Positions 22,601-33,419 of a DNA stretch of 64,000 nucleotides are shown in pieces (the first letter of the stretch is position 1; each line of letters starts with the position of its first letter). The notes below the pieces were generated by a model, which ran no database searches, had not been told where the DNA came from, and worked only from the letters and a program-made list of their open reading frames with translations. A program made the position numbers and the translations under genes. Source of the DNA: Cordilura impudica (taxonomy: Eukaryota > Arthropoda > Insecta > Diptera > Scathophagidae); the NCBI GenBank assembly GCA_963682025.1, contig OY821518.1, forward strand, positions 141,695,529 to 141,759,528. Reading direction: 5' to 3'.

Positions 22601-24689
22601 TAAAATTTGCTTTTTTTGATATTAATATCTGGAAATTTTTTGCCAAGAATCAGTTTTTTTTTTTTTGTTTTTTTTTTTAATTATCACGAATTATCTCAAA
22701 ACTTTCTTATTGGGATCTCAAACTTTGGGTGTTATAACGGTGGCTGCGTTATACATATAATGAATTTCATTAGCGGTTTTCTGCTCTAGTAAAAGAAAAA
22801 TAATGCCTTTTTTTCAAATAGTAACGAATTCTTTCTATAGAAGACACGATAATTGTTTTTTATAACAAGGAATTATAATAGAAACTGGCCAACAAGAAAA
22901 GCAATTAACTTTAAATTTAATTGGTATTCGAAATTTAAATTTCAGTACCGACAACAGTTTTAAATTGGCTGCCAATATTGGTTGTAATATTGAATTTAAA
23001 ATGCAGGTGGAGGGTATCAAAGATTCGGCCCAGCCGAATTTAACACTCTTACTTGTTTATTATACCCTATACTACCGCTATGCGGTCAGGTTACAATGTT
23101 AAACCTTGTAATCAAACTATTGAAATCGGTGAAAAATATTGCAAAGATTTTTCACAAATTTGGTTTGAATATATTTTTGCAAAGAATAAGCGACTTCACC
23201 AGGCAAAAAAAGAAAAGAAAATTCCACTCGGATTTGGGTTATGCTTGTTTTTTAGTCGGTCTAGGCCGACTATAATTTTATTACTTTTTTTGTAAACAGT
23301 TATTAATGACTTAAATAAAAATGAGAAACAAAATTAGTAAAAAAAATTTTAAATAGAAATCAAAACCTGTCAAAGACTTTTATTAATTAATTTTTTTAAT
23401 ACAATAAAAAGACAAAAGGACAACTTTTTCTCGGTAGTGGTACTTTTACACCAAGAAGGTCACAAACAATAGCATAAGAACTCCAAATTGAGGGAAAACT
23501 ATTCGCAACAACTAAATTTTAATTGTTAGTTTTTAAAAATTAATTAATATAATTAATGTCAATACACCGTAGTTTTCAATATTAGTTTTCAAAATTGTGT
23601 TTTTTTTTTCATTCCTTAACCACTTATAACAGATTTAAGTGAAAGGTTATAATGAACCGGACCTTTGATAATATTAGAATTCAAGATCATAAAATGTTAC
23701 ATAGTTGTTTGCGCTCTGGTTATGATTTCACAAACTTTCGTTTAACTTACATATATAATTATGTAATATCTACCAAACCCCTATTGCGTTGGTAATAACC
23801 TGGAAATATGTGGTTGTAACCACACCATTAAACTTAAATCACAAAAATATTTCGACTAAAAATATACAGCTTTTTAACGTTTTTATTACAATGTTAACTT
23901 AGTTTACAGAATTACAGAAATTAGTTGTTTAATATTTAGTATTGATATTCTGATTTATAAAAAATTCAAATTTCTTAATGAAATAATGTTTATAGAATTT
24001 TGTTAAATAAATTATAAAATATTTTTTTTAGGAAACTCCTAGAAAAATCCAGAAAAAATAACAATAGTAGAAAATTTTGGGCAAAAACCCCTAAAGTGGC
24101 AATTTGTGCGGCACACAAAATCTCTATCTGCGAGAGTAATGTTGGTCGACTAAATTTATTCTCAATAAAGATTAGTTAAAATTGGTTCGACAAACGATAA
24201 ATGCAATATGTATATTTTCGTATATTTTATCCAAAAAGCAAAATGTCGTTGTTTATTGACATTGTCAACAAAATAAAACTTATTCTAATTTTCTAACGAC
24301 ATTCTTAATTTTCACACATTAAATATTTATTATATGGATATTTGGCAATAAGTGTCGTAAAATCTCGTATAAAAATTAATTAAAGAAAACAAAAGGTGGA
24401 AAGTTAGTAATATTTTTTCTTTTCATTTATAGCTGTTGTCGTCTGTCGTTTGTCGTACCAATTATGTGTATGATTGTTTTGTCCCTCTCACCTCAGCAAC
24501 AAATGTACCATCTAATTTCCATTCACCATTGAGAGAATAGATTTTAAGAGGAAGGGTTGGTTCCTTGTTCAGCCAATTAATAAATATTTGTATTAAATTA
24601 TAACAAGATGCACGATCTTTCCGTTTCTTATATAAATCACGTAAAGTTGGCCATTCCTGTAGAGATATTTCCACTATCTTATTTGCCAT
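16631..24689 (-). CDS. GNAT/FR47-family N-acyltransferase-like gene, four exons
   Basis: Exons on the minus strand: 24689-24492, 17409-17177, 17117-16947 and 16865-16631 (stop 16633-16631). All junctions are GT/AG and phases agree (0, 2, 2), giving 278 residues. Exon 1 (66 codons) carries LQEWPTLRDLYKKRK and the INWLNKEPTLPLKIYSL region. Exon 2 has LVKALNCFDSSKNYLIAGFQ. Exon 3 ends in DLVAWCLI. Exon 4 holds the acetyl-CoA pyrophosphate loop in HKRKGYGKLAV, then the C-terminal FGNVASRTMFETLGFKI. It aligns end to end with the paralogue at 53444-55331. The family transfers acyl groups from CoA to small acceptors; the substrate is unknown. Exon 1 is placed by phase, by donor GAG|GTGAGAG and by homology, across a 7.1 kb intron. 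A short alternative first exon at 17617-17564 also splices in phase but lacks the N-terminal domain. No lesion was seen. Confidence 0.8.
18136..23058 (+). repeat. Interspersed repeat R2, copy 1, expanded by an internal satellite
   Basis: It begins TTTTTATACCCTCCACACC, continues with GTTTGTCATTCCGTTTGCAA and the CCGTCTGTCCGCCTGTCTGT block, and ends CGGCCCAGCCGAATTTAACA then CTCTTACTTGTTT. The second copy from 56336 shares the head and the GATATGTTGTATATG/TTGTTGAAGTCATTA-type segment. Everything between GAAGTCATTA (18530) and the tail side (22575) is the heptamer array plus about 400 bases. The class is unassigned; no coding was seen. Confidence 0.8.
18536..22574 (+). repeat. (TTAAAAA)n heptanucleotide satellite, about 577 units
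   Basis: The period is 7 throughout (AAAAATT units). It is almost pure for 4.04 kb, with scattered variants: ATAAATT clusters at 19188-19230, 19905-19985 and 21847-21890; AAATCTA at 19334, 20153 and 22034; AAATTTA at 20027 and 21922; and a few 6-base or 8-base units. It sits inside repeat R2 and inside a host intron. Confidence 0.97.
23060..23290 (+). repeat. Interspersed repeat R1, truncated copy
   Basis: It starts TTATACCCTATACTACC directly after the R2 tail and ends TCGGTCTAGGCCGACTATAA then TTTTATTAC. The middle is deleted relative to the copy at 3146-3905. Confidence 0.7.
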
Positions 24690-24917
24690 TTGTTTTATTT
24701 TATAAATTCAATAGTTCTCTTAAGAATACCAGCTGTATCGATTTCACTAAACAAAAGTTATAAGTAAACTGAAAGTTTGAAATGATGCAATACTCGAGTG
24801 ATGGGCAACCGTACGCTATAGTCATAGGCTATGCTCTAGTACTTTTTCACTATCCCCACTCGTATATGATTATTGCAATCTGATAAAACGATTTTAAAAT
24901 ATGGCAACAAAACAAAT

Positions 24918-25500
24918 GCAAAACAAGTACGAAAATTATAGTCGTTCTAGACGATACCCTATACCATGTGTTAAGAGAAAGGGTCTTAGGTCCAACTAGT
25001 TGGATTTGGAAAATAATCATAAACCAATTTTAAGTAGCATTGTTATTTAATCTTTATAGTGCATCTTTATAGGGGTTAGGACTTACAATCGTCAAGCAGA
25101 GTTTATTTTTGGACTACCTACTTATTTATAGGAGTAATAAACACACACAAACAAAAGTTGACCGTGATCTACACGATCTTAAATCTTATGGCAATTTAAG
25201 TCGATCTCATGGAGGACATTTGTACGGGACTAGGTCTAAACATGCACCGACTTCCATCAATTTCAATAGCGAAGAAAGCTTAAATACCAAATTTCATCAA
25301 AATACTTTCATATTTGCGACCTGTAGTTTGATTACAAGGTATTACATGGGCACACGGACGGACAGATCGATTCAGAAAGTGATTCTGAGTCGATCGGTAT
25401 AATAAAATATGAGTCTAGGTAAAATATTTTTGGTAGTTACAATCATCAACACAAAGTCATCATACTCTAGCCACATAGTGGTATAAGGTATAAGAGTAAA
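24918..25500 (-). repeat. Interspersed repeat R1, inverted copy
   Basis: It opens with ACAAGTACGAAAATTATAGT and closes with CATAGTGGTATAAGGTATAA, the reverse complement of the R1 ends. It carries the AGAAAGTGATTCTGAGTCGA block, which is shared with 50005-50030. Confidence 0.7.
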
Positions 25501-26993
25501 TTAGAAATATTTTTAAAAATTAAATGCTATTAATCAAGAAGTACTCTTTTGGTGAAGTTTCAGTACTATTACGAATATTTCAGTTGCCATCCCTGGAATG
25601 CGCTATTTCCAATAGAGCTGGTAAAGTATATAAATATATGTATATTCTAAAATCACAACATCTATAAAATTTGTATAGAATTATATTACACTTAATGCAA
25701 GATAGTTTAAAAACGTTAATGGGATGTAAAAATAACTGGCTAGAAAACAAAAATAAATAACATAAAAAAGAATATATTCAGAATTTATACGATTTGCGCC
25801 AAAGTTCAACCACAGCCCCATTTTCAAGTTATAGATAGTAAATGTGTTTGTAATTAACCCTTAAAGGGCTTGATTTTTTTTAGTGACTAAATGTTGAATT
25901 AGTTCACTCCTCCGAAAATTAATTATTTTTTTCGTTTTAAAACAGCTTAAAAGGATTTTTTTATTTATATGTGATAAATATTTAAAAATGCAATTTTGTA
26001 CCATTTTGGAAATCGAAATTGAAAACTGTTTCGAGGATTGAAAATGCATTGCCATAAGTATTGTATCGGAGGGTGATTACTTTAAAGTCGATGGAATTCA
26101 TTTGTAAGTTTATAACAAATTTGTAAGTTTATAAGTTTATAACAAAGTAAGTTTATAACAAAAGTCACCTTTTTATTTGAACACAGTATATACATCAAAA
26201 ATTAAATAAATCCATCCCCAGAAAAATAATTATACGATGTGATGATGCCGTGTGCTATAAATATGACAAAGGCGAATTCACATAAATAAGTAGATTTCAA
26301 AACTTCTTCAGACGAAAGAACTATTTGAGCTTTAGGTCAAATAAGAAATAAATTTTCAAATCATAAAATTGTTAAATGAACTCCCTTAAATTTGTCATTG
26401 TAAGGTTAAAGAAACCAGATAACTTTTTATTTCTACAAAGAGCATTTTATATTAATTTATTAAATAGAATTTTTACACTTCTCGTCACACATTTGTATGG
26501 GGACTATACACAGAAAAAGAATTGGTAGGAATTCCGTTAGCATTAGAAAAATTTAGTCAGGTAATAATCATGTTTATTGCAATTAAACCCATTATAACAT
26601 GATACATTCTTATATATTGGGAATTACAACATCGAATTCTATTAACACATTTTAAATCGAAAATGTTCTGATATTGAAACAAATTTTTGGAATATATGTA
26701 TAATACAAACAAATTAGTTATTACAATTATAGAAAGGTCAACTAGAAGTTTAACATATTTTTTATTATATAGATATATTTCCTTTGATCGATTTTATTAA
26801 AACAGCACACGCCCTCACAACTACTCACCTCGGAGTTTTTGATTGATATATTTATGTATTGTGTTCTAGAATAGGAAACAAATTTTTTATCTTTCAACAT
26901 CCTATTTAGATGTGCGTAAATCAATAAGTAAAAAAAAAAAATTTTTTTAATGTATGTGTATAACACAGTGCAGCACGATGCCTTGGGTACCGC
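25501..26993. other. Gene-free stretch
   Basis: AT-rich. Short frames only. A local tandem AAGTTTATAACAAA motif lies at 26105-26162. No gene or known element was recognised. Confidence 0.4.
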
Positions 26994-27804
26994 TTGGAAG
27001 TATTTGGTAAGTATGTAATTATGTGATATACCATTCGGAGCTCTTAGGCAGAACTTTCGCGAAATCGCGGTTTGAAATTTTTTTTTTGAGAAAAGTTTGG
27101 TTCATATAAATTAAATTATTTGACTATCGAGTTCTCTGATTAAAATTCTACATTGACATTTGTTCCATGAAATTGATCGGGGAATATTCCTTTGGAACAT
27201 TTTAGCCCTCGAGCTCCTACGGGAGTGGGTCTTTTAGACTCTTATTACCAAAATGTCCAAAATTGTACCATACCTACGTACATTTCTGGTATAATATATT
27301 CAAAAAAAATATAGAGGGAACAATTTCAGTAGGGGTCCTCACAGACACGAAAAAAATTCCAAGTGGGATTTCTCCACCAGAAGCAAAAAAAAATTCCATA
27401 CAAAATTTTCAATACTAAAAAAATTTATATTGATAAACTATGAACAATCAAACTATGAACAATAGTCTACAGTAGAATACATGGGGAACTATTTTCCCTC
27501 TAACTCTAGCGGAAATCCTTCAATACTCACAACTCAATAAAAAACAAGTAAGAAAATTATGGTCGGTCTAGACCGACTGTACGAAACCTTATACCATGCG
27601 TTTGAAGACCCTATCTCAAGGGTTAAAATGTTCCAAAAAAATATTTACCGATCAATTTCATGGAATAAATGCCAATTTAGAATTTTAATAAGAGAACTCG
27701 ATAGTCACATAATTTAATTTTTATGAACCAAACTTTTCTCGAAAAATAATATTCAAACCGCGATTTCGCGAAAGTTCTGCCTAAGTACCAAGTACTTCCA
27801 ATCT
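26994..27804. repeat. Foldback-type structure with ~185 bp inverted arms
   Basis: Left arm 26994-27209 (with a 32-base extra segment at about 27010-27048) and right arm 27619-27804 are diverged reverse complements. For example, CTTAGGCAGAACTTTCGCGA is mirrored by TCGCGAAAGTTCTGCCTAAG. The loop of about 410 bases carries an inverted R1 fragment (27541-27620). It is either a foldback element or two opposed repeat copies. Confidence 0.75.
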
Positions 27805-27978
27805 GCGATAGAGATTTCCATGCCCAAAGAAAAAAGTCAGGATTTTTCGCAGTGTAATTTCTCATAAAGAAATGTTTTTATTTATTTTAGATTAACCCAG
27901 CTATCTCACATCACACTGCAAGTTCGAAAAACTCAATACACTCCCATTTTTTTACTAATACATACACATTTTCCGCAG

Positions 27979-27989
27979 TGGTCACACTA
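27979..27989 (+). promoter_or_regulatory. Match to insect core-promoter Motif 1 (M1BP type)
   Basis: TGGTCACACTA fits the YGGTCACACTR consensus exactly. It lies about 70 bases upstream of the Copia insertion, next to GTGGCTGACGCTAACGATG. No recognisable gene starts nearby in the window, so the promoter role is only suggested. Confidence 0.35.
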
Positions 27990-28057
27990 ATGGCATCAAA
28001 TATTTCGTGCGAGTAGTGGCTGACGCTAACGATGATTAATGTTACCGTGTTATAAAT

Positions 28058-28261
28058 TATTGTTTTATTAATATTCAAATGAAACAATCTATTTAAGAAT
28101 GTGTATATAAATTGATGTTGTTTTATTAACAGTTCAAATTGAAGTAAGGAAAAAATGAAAAATATTTATAACTACAAATTCAATGAACAATATGTTTCTT
28201 ATTTAACAATACAAAAATAATAAAGTTGTAAACAGTATTTCAAATAAAGTATATAACAACA
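28058..28261 (-). repeat. Copia 3' LTR
   Basis: 204 bp, starting TGTTGTTATATAC on the minus strand. Same as 31717-31920 except A/G near 28119. Confidence 0.92.
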
Positions 28262-28278
28262 TGCCTCCTCAACTTTAT

Positions 28279-29739
28279 TTACTTTTGAACCATGCCAAAT
28301 TTAAGACTACATAGTTTGTGTTTGATTTTTGCCACAGGTTTTGTCAAGGCATCTGCCGGCATCTCATTAGTTGGCATGTATTGAAGTTCGATGATTTTCT
28401 TCTCAACAGCATCTCTGACGAAATGATATTTATAATGAATATGTTTAGTTCTTGAATGATGAGCACCAAATTTTTCCATTTGTTGAGCACTTTGAGAATC
28501 GGAAAATACTTGAATTGGTTTTTCATTCTTGTAGCCTAATTCCTCCAATATATATGAGAGATAACAAGCTTCCTTTGCAGCCTCTGTTAAAGCCACATAT
28601 TCCGCCTCTGCGCTAGATGTAGCGATTACCTTTTGTTTTCTGGATTCCCAAGAAATGACTCCACCTGCGAAAATAAAACAAAATCCAGTTTGTGATTTTC
28701 TACCATATACATCCTGCGCCCAATTGGCATCAACAAAGCCTGCTATTTCTAAACCTGTTTTATTATATGTTAATACTGAGTCTTTGGTCGAATAAAGATA
28801 TTTTATAATATGTAGTGCAGCGCTTAGGTGCTGCTTTCTGGGATCTTGTGAAAATTGGGAAAGCAAGTTAACGCTGCATGTTACATCTGGACGACTATAT
28901 ACAGATAAATGTAGCAAAGATCCAATAATTTCCTGATAGTAAGTTTGGTTAATTTTGTCTGCTTTCGATTTCAATACCCATTTGCATCCTACGGGTTTTC
29001 GGCCTTGTGGTAAGTCAGTTAATTTCCACGTCCCATTTTTCATAAGAGAGTTGTATTCATCCAGTATCGCGCTATGCCACTCGTTGCTGTCATTTGAAGA
29101 TAAAGCTTCTTTTAACGTTTTTGGATCATCATGTTTTTCTTTAATAGAACTTGTTATTTCTTGACTTTTACCGAATGACCAAGACCCCAATCTCTGTTTA
29201 ATAGAATTTACAGGATTTTCAATACTATGACCTAAACCAGCATCATCTATTTCTTGTACTCTTGAGTAATTTTCGTCCTTTTCGGTACTTGTCATATCAT
29301 TTTTATTTGATGTGTCTTCAAAAACACCTTCTGACTCATCGGCATTCATTTCAGCATTCGATATTTCAGATACACTTTTATATTGGAAATTATAAAACCC
29401 ATCGCCATTTGATTTATTTTCGTTATCATTTCTATAAAGCTCGTGTTCTAAAAATTTGACGTCTCTACTTTTGATGACAAGTTTGGAACCTGCTTGCCAT
29501 AATCTGTAGGCTTTTGATTTATCTGCATATCCAACAAGATAAAATTGGTGACTTCTAGCTTCCCACTTTGATTTGTTTGGTTTCTTATCCAACACAAACG
29601 ATTTACAGCCAATCTGGCGCAAATGACTAACTGAAGGAATTTTTCCAAACCACATTTCTTCCGGTGTTTTATTAGTATTTAGAAGTGTTGGACAACGATT
29701 TCTGATATACGCAGCAGTATGAACAAGTTCTGCCCACAA
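28279..29739 (-). pseudogene. Copia pol C-terminal half (integrase tail, RT edge, RNase H) with RT core deleted
   Basis: 486 open codons. The start is the integrase C-terminal region (WAELVHTAAYIRNRCPT, then GCKSFVLDKKPNKSKW). An acidic linker follows, then the RT entrance (NEWHSAILDEYNSLMKNGTW, GCKWVLKSK). The next residues jump to YYQEIIGSLLHLSVYSRPD, which normally follow the RT palm. The stretch with the YVDD motif is therefore gone in frame. RNase H is complete in outline: GFVDANWAQD, ATSSAEAEYVAL, VFSDSQSAQQ and HIHYKYHFVRD. The frame is offset from the upstream one near 29735. Confidence 0.88.
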
Positions 29740-31555
29740 GCCATTTCCACTAGTGTGCGATTCATTCGCTCGGCTACTCCATTTTGCTGAGGAGTGTATT
29801 CTACCGTCAATTGTCGCTTTATACCATTATCCTTTAAGAAATTTGAAAATTCGTGTGATGTTAATTCACGGGCGTTGTCACTACGAATTAGTTTAATCTT
29901 TTTACCAGTCTCGTTTTCTGCTTGCTTCATGAAATCTTTAAATGCTTGCAGGTACATATCTTTTGTTCTAAGAAAAACCACGAATACTTTCCTCGAAAAA
30001 TCGTCAATAAACGTAGCAAAATATATTTTTCTATTCAAGGATTCAACCCTCATTGGTCCACATAAATCAGTGTGTATCAGACCTAAAAGTTCGCTAGACG
30101 ATTTATCTTTCTTATGGGAAAACGGTAATCTTGTTTGTTTACCACGAATACAGGCGATACAATTTAAGTGATTTTTTCTAAATTTTGGCAAGCCAACTAC
30201 CATTTTCTCTGTTTGTAATTGTACTAACTGTTTCAAATTCAAGTGCCCGTATCTTTTATGCCACAGTTCTACATTATTGCCTGCACATTGTTCAAGTTCC
30301 TGGAAAATTTGTGTGCATTTTTCATTAAGATCAACATTTTTGGCTGATTTAACAATAAAAAGGCCATTATCCTTAAAAGCTTCAATTAATTTCATGCCAT
30401 CTTTCAAAATTCGAGCGCTATTCACCGCCATTACCACCTTACAACCACTTTCTGTTGCTTTTCCAGTGGATATCAAATTACATCGTAAGTCAGGGATATA
30501 CAAAGTGTTGTATAGGTGCACTTTTTTCATTAAATTATCAACTTCTAAATTGAGTTCTACTGTGCCAATCCCATGAACGCTAAGTTCCTTTTTATCTGCT
30601 AATTGAACTTTTCCACAATATGAAGTGTCTATTGATATGAATGGTGCAGATAAACTACACATGCTATCAAATTTAGTTGAGTTTACGGACTGGACAGTAT
30701 CTAAATTGATATTATCTGCGGTTACTATGAACCCTGCGTGGTTTTCTACGCAATTCAATTTGTCTTTGTTTGAACTAACTCTACAGTTTTTAGCCATATG
30801 GCCTTTTTTCCCACATCGATGACAATTATAAGGAAAATATGAATTGGACGTACCTTCTTTTTCCATTTTCTTGTTACCTTGCCAATTCTTCTTCAAAAAA
30901 TTTCGGTTGACCTTCATTGCTATATTTTCTGCTACTTTTTCTTCATTTTTGTCTCCAATTTCCAGTAATCTTGCTCGTAGCGTTGTCAACCCCGGAAAAT
31001 CATTTGCAGTGTCCACCGCAGCTTTAATTGGATTGAATTTGGTTGATAAGGCATCCAGTAGCAAAACAATAAGCAAGTCTTCGTCTAACTTAACATCCAT
31101 CTCGGACAGACATGAAATACACATGTCAAATTCAATTAAAAATTGTGTAATAGTTTGATTATCACCCATTCTTAAATTTAATAACTTACGGTATGATTCT
31201 GCCTTGCGTCTCATAGACTTACGATTATAGGTTTCTTCTAGATATTTCCATATTTCTTGTGACGTCTTGAAATTTTTTACCATCAATACAATATTGGGCT
31301 CTAATGCAATAAGGATCTCTGCTCTGGCATCCAAGTCCTTGTCGATAAATTCTTCGAGCAATTTTAGCTTACTTTCATATTCTTTTTTCTCTGCTGTTGT
31401 AGCTGATTGCGTCAATGGGCTTATTTCGGGTTTGTTCTCTTTTCCTAACACCATCTTTAAAAATCGGTTCTTGTGCAAATGGCCTCAATTTGAGCCTTCC
31501 AAGTTCCGTAATTCGATCCATTAAAACGAGGGATCTTTCCAGTGTGTGTCGTCAT
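29679..31555 (-). pseudogene. Copia gag, protease remnant and integrase
   Basis: The probable start ATG at 31555 gives MTTHTGKIPRFNGSNYGTWK. A one-base shift near 31478 moves the reading into the long frame ending at 29679. Gag has the copia-type helical region and the knuckle CHRCGKKGHMAKNC. Where the protease should show DSGASSHMC, the sequence reads FDSMCSLSAPF, a loss of about five codons covering the active site. Integrase is whole: LWHKRYGHLN and CIACIRGKQ (zinc), then HTDLCGP, RSDNARE and QNGVAERMNRTLVEMA (catalytic D, D, E). Confidence 0.88.
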
Positions 31556-31702
31556 ATTTTTAGCTTCAAATTTATTTTTATCTGCCCTTATGTAACAGCT
31601 TCCAGATAAATGTGTTACCACTTCAAAATTCCACCAAATTGAATTAGCCTTCGTTTTACACTTCTTAAATATTTTATAATACTTCGTATTCCTGTTATGG
31701 TC

Positions 31703-31716
31703 CTGGGCCCATAACC
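31703..31716 (-). promoter_or_regulatory. Copia primer-binding site (tRNA-iMet anticodon half)
   Basis: The plus strand reads CTGGGCCCATAACC, which is the anticodon-loop sequence of insect initiator tRNA. The minus strand therefore binds it. It directly abuts the 5' LTR. Confidence 0.8.
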
Positions 31717-31920
31717 TATTGTTTTATTAATATTCAAATGAAACAATCTATTTAAGAATGTGTATATAAATTGGTGTTGTTTTATTAACAGTTCAAATTG
31801 AAGTAAGGAAAAAATGAAAAATATTTATAACTACAAATTCAATGAACAATATGTTTCTTATTTAACAATACAAAAATAATAAAGTTGTAAACAGTATTTC
31901 AAATAAAGTATATAACAACA
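31717..31920 (-). repeat. Copia 5' LTR
   Basis: 204 bp, near-identical partner of 28058-28261. The outer target duplication TAAAT follows at 31921-31925. Confidence 0.92.
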
Positions 31921-31925
31921 TAAAT

Positions 31926-32405
31926 TTAATGCAAATTTACTGGATTCTGCAAAATTGCAATTAAAGTTTTAACTTGTTAAATATATTATTATGATTTATT
32001 TCTTCAAATGCGCATATAAAAACGCAATTTTGTTAATTATAGAGCATAAATATTATTAACTATTATTAAAATAATACTAATAATAATAAATGTAAACATT
32101 TTCCCTTAAACATGTGCCTGTATAATAAACTCGGTAACTCTATTTAAAATAATATAAGAGAGAGAAGTAAACAAATTTTTTCAAGTTAACGCTTCGACAA
32201 CATTTTAAAAATGAGATTGCAGTCAGATGTGTGAGCACAAAAGTTAATGGCGATGGATTCGACTAATTCGAACAATTTTTCGTTGATAATACGTACACAA
32301 CGATTTTACAATTGCAGTGTGATGTGTGATGGGGGGGTAAGCAAAATATACATTTGTAACAATAAAAACTATTTTCTAAAGGAAATTAACGTTCAACAAT
32401 GTTTG
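31926..32405. other. Gene-free stretch
   Basis: AT-rich. A short segment at 32340-32405 is mirrored at about 38340-38400, and is the 3' side of element X. Confidence 0.4.
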
Positions 32406-32690
32406 CTATAAGTATGTAATATAAAAATTACAATGGTTATATTCAATAATGTTATTTAAAAGATTATTTTCATAGTCTGGATGTCCTTCAGGTACAGGAA
32501 CTCTTGCCCAAATTTGATTAAAATCAAAATTAAGTGATTCCATAGCCTGTTTACTGGAAAAAGATAGACCCTTCTTAATACTATTTTCAAACCATGGCTT
32601 TAATTCGACCGAGAAGCGGTCTTCAACAACTTTCTTAAAGGATTGCAGTATATCTACATATTTTAAGCATTCAGACAAGTACTTCTCAGA
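32406..32690 (-). pseudogene. Transposase-like family X, C-terminal part
   Basis: 90 codons: ECLKYVDILQSFKKVVEDRF, then KKGLSFSSKQAMESLNFDFN, then QIWARVPVPEGHPDYENNLL. This order (helix with KKVV.D.F, then SEQA-like ES..DF, then W.R..V...HPDY...LL..I..YN) matches the C-terminus of a multicopy protein family. I recall that family from insect and cnidarian genomes, where it is left unnamed and is probably transposon-encoded. The preceding part of the same family lies at 38270-37684 on the same strand. The two are separated by elements Y, Z and H3. Confidence 0.5.
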
Positions 32691-32698
32691 AAATCTAT

Positions 32699-33038
32699 TT
32701 TTGATGTGTAAACATCTATACGCGCAGGGGGGTAAATTTCTATTTCACAATACAATCACAAAAACAGTGAAACACGTAATAGATGAGAGCTGACACATAA
32801 CGCTGTGTGACTTATGATTGTATTGGTGAAAAAATTATGATATAAAATTGTTTTTTTATGCCACTTTTTTAAAAGCGTCATCTATGTATCACTTATATAC
32901 GTTTATATTGGGATATTTTCAACGTTTTACAGCAAAGGGTTGTTGAATTAGCTGAAACAGTTTTTGCTATAAGTGATACATAGATGTCGCTCTCTGTTTG
33001 ATTTTAAAAAATTACATAAAAAAATCTTTAATTACTAG
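32699..33038 (+). mobile_element. Small element Y, main part (MITE-like)
   Basis: It begins TTTTTGATGTGTAAACATCT then ATACGCGCAGGGGGG and ends CTTTAATTACTAG. A shorter copy is at 51033-51250, where AGATGTTTACACATC follows uninterrupted. Here that second end was displaced to 37652 by the Harbinger insertion. Confidence 0.7.
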
Positions 33039-33419
33039 GGCCATAATCAGTCAATTACTAAAGTCGGTTTTTTTAAGTCAAGTTGAATACTTTAACCTGT
33101 TACTAACTGTTTCTTAACTATAGTCAAAATTAACATTAGCTTTAAGTTGAATGGGCTTTTAGTGGGTGATTAGTAAAATGTTGGAAACTTTTCATACAAA
33201 CTGGTGTAAATACTCAACAAATGGCATCCCTGCACAGCTGATAGATAAACGCGCAAAAAAAGTAAACAAAAAATATAAAGTTATTTTGAATTGCACAAAG
33301 TGAACAAAAGGTTTGGATCAATGGAAAATTTAGAGAAGGTATGTAGATCTAATGTTCTTACAATTATGTTTCCTAGTTTTACATACTATCTATATACATA
33401 AAATTAATTTTCTGTTTGT

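Larger units (their letters stand above)
17410..24491 (-). other. Intron 1 of GNAT gene 1, bearing satellite DNA
   Basis: It lies between donor 24491-24490 (GTGAGAG) and acceptor 17411-17410 (TTTTAG). It holds R2 (18136-23058), with its 4.0 kb heptamer array, and an R1 piece (23060-23290). The rest (17618-18135 and 23291-24491) is AT-rich with no gene seen. In the transcript the array reads as several hundred U-rich UUUUUAA units. Confidence 0.7.
28053..31925 (-). mobile_element. Ty1/Copia LTR retrotransposon, recent but defective
   Basis: The 204 bp LTRs (28058-28261 and 31717-31920) differ at one position that I can see. They are flanked by a 5 bp duplication TAAAT (28053-28057 and 31921-31925). 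The element reads on the minus strand. Directly after the 5' LTR comes GGTTATGGGCCCAGGACC, complementary to the anticodon half of initiator tRNA-Met, the primer mode of Drosophila copia. A purine run TTGAGGAGGCA precedes the 3' LTR. Coding order is gag, zinc knuckle, integrase, RNase H. The protease active site and RT core are deleted. Confidence 0.92.
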
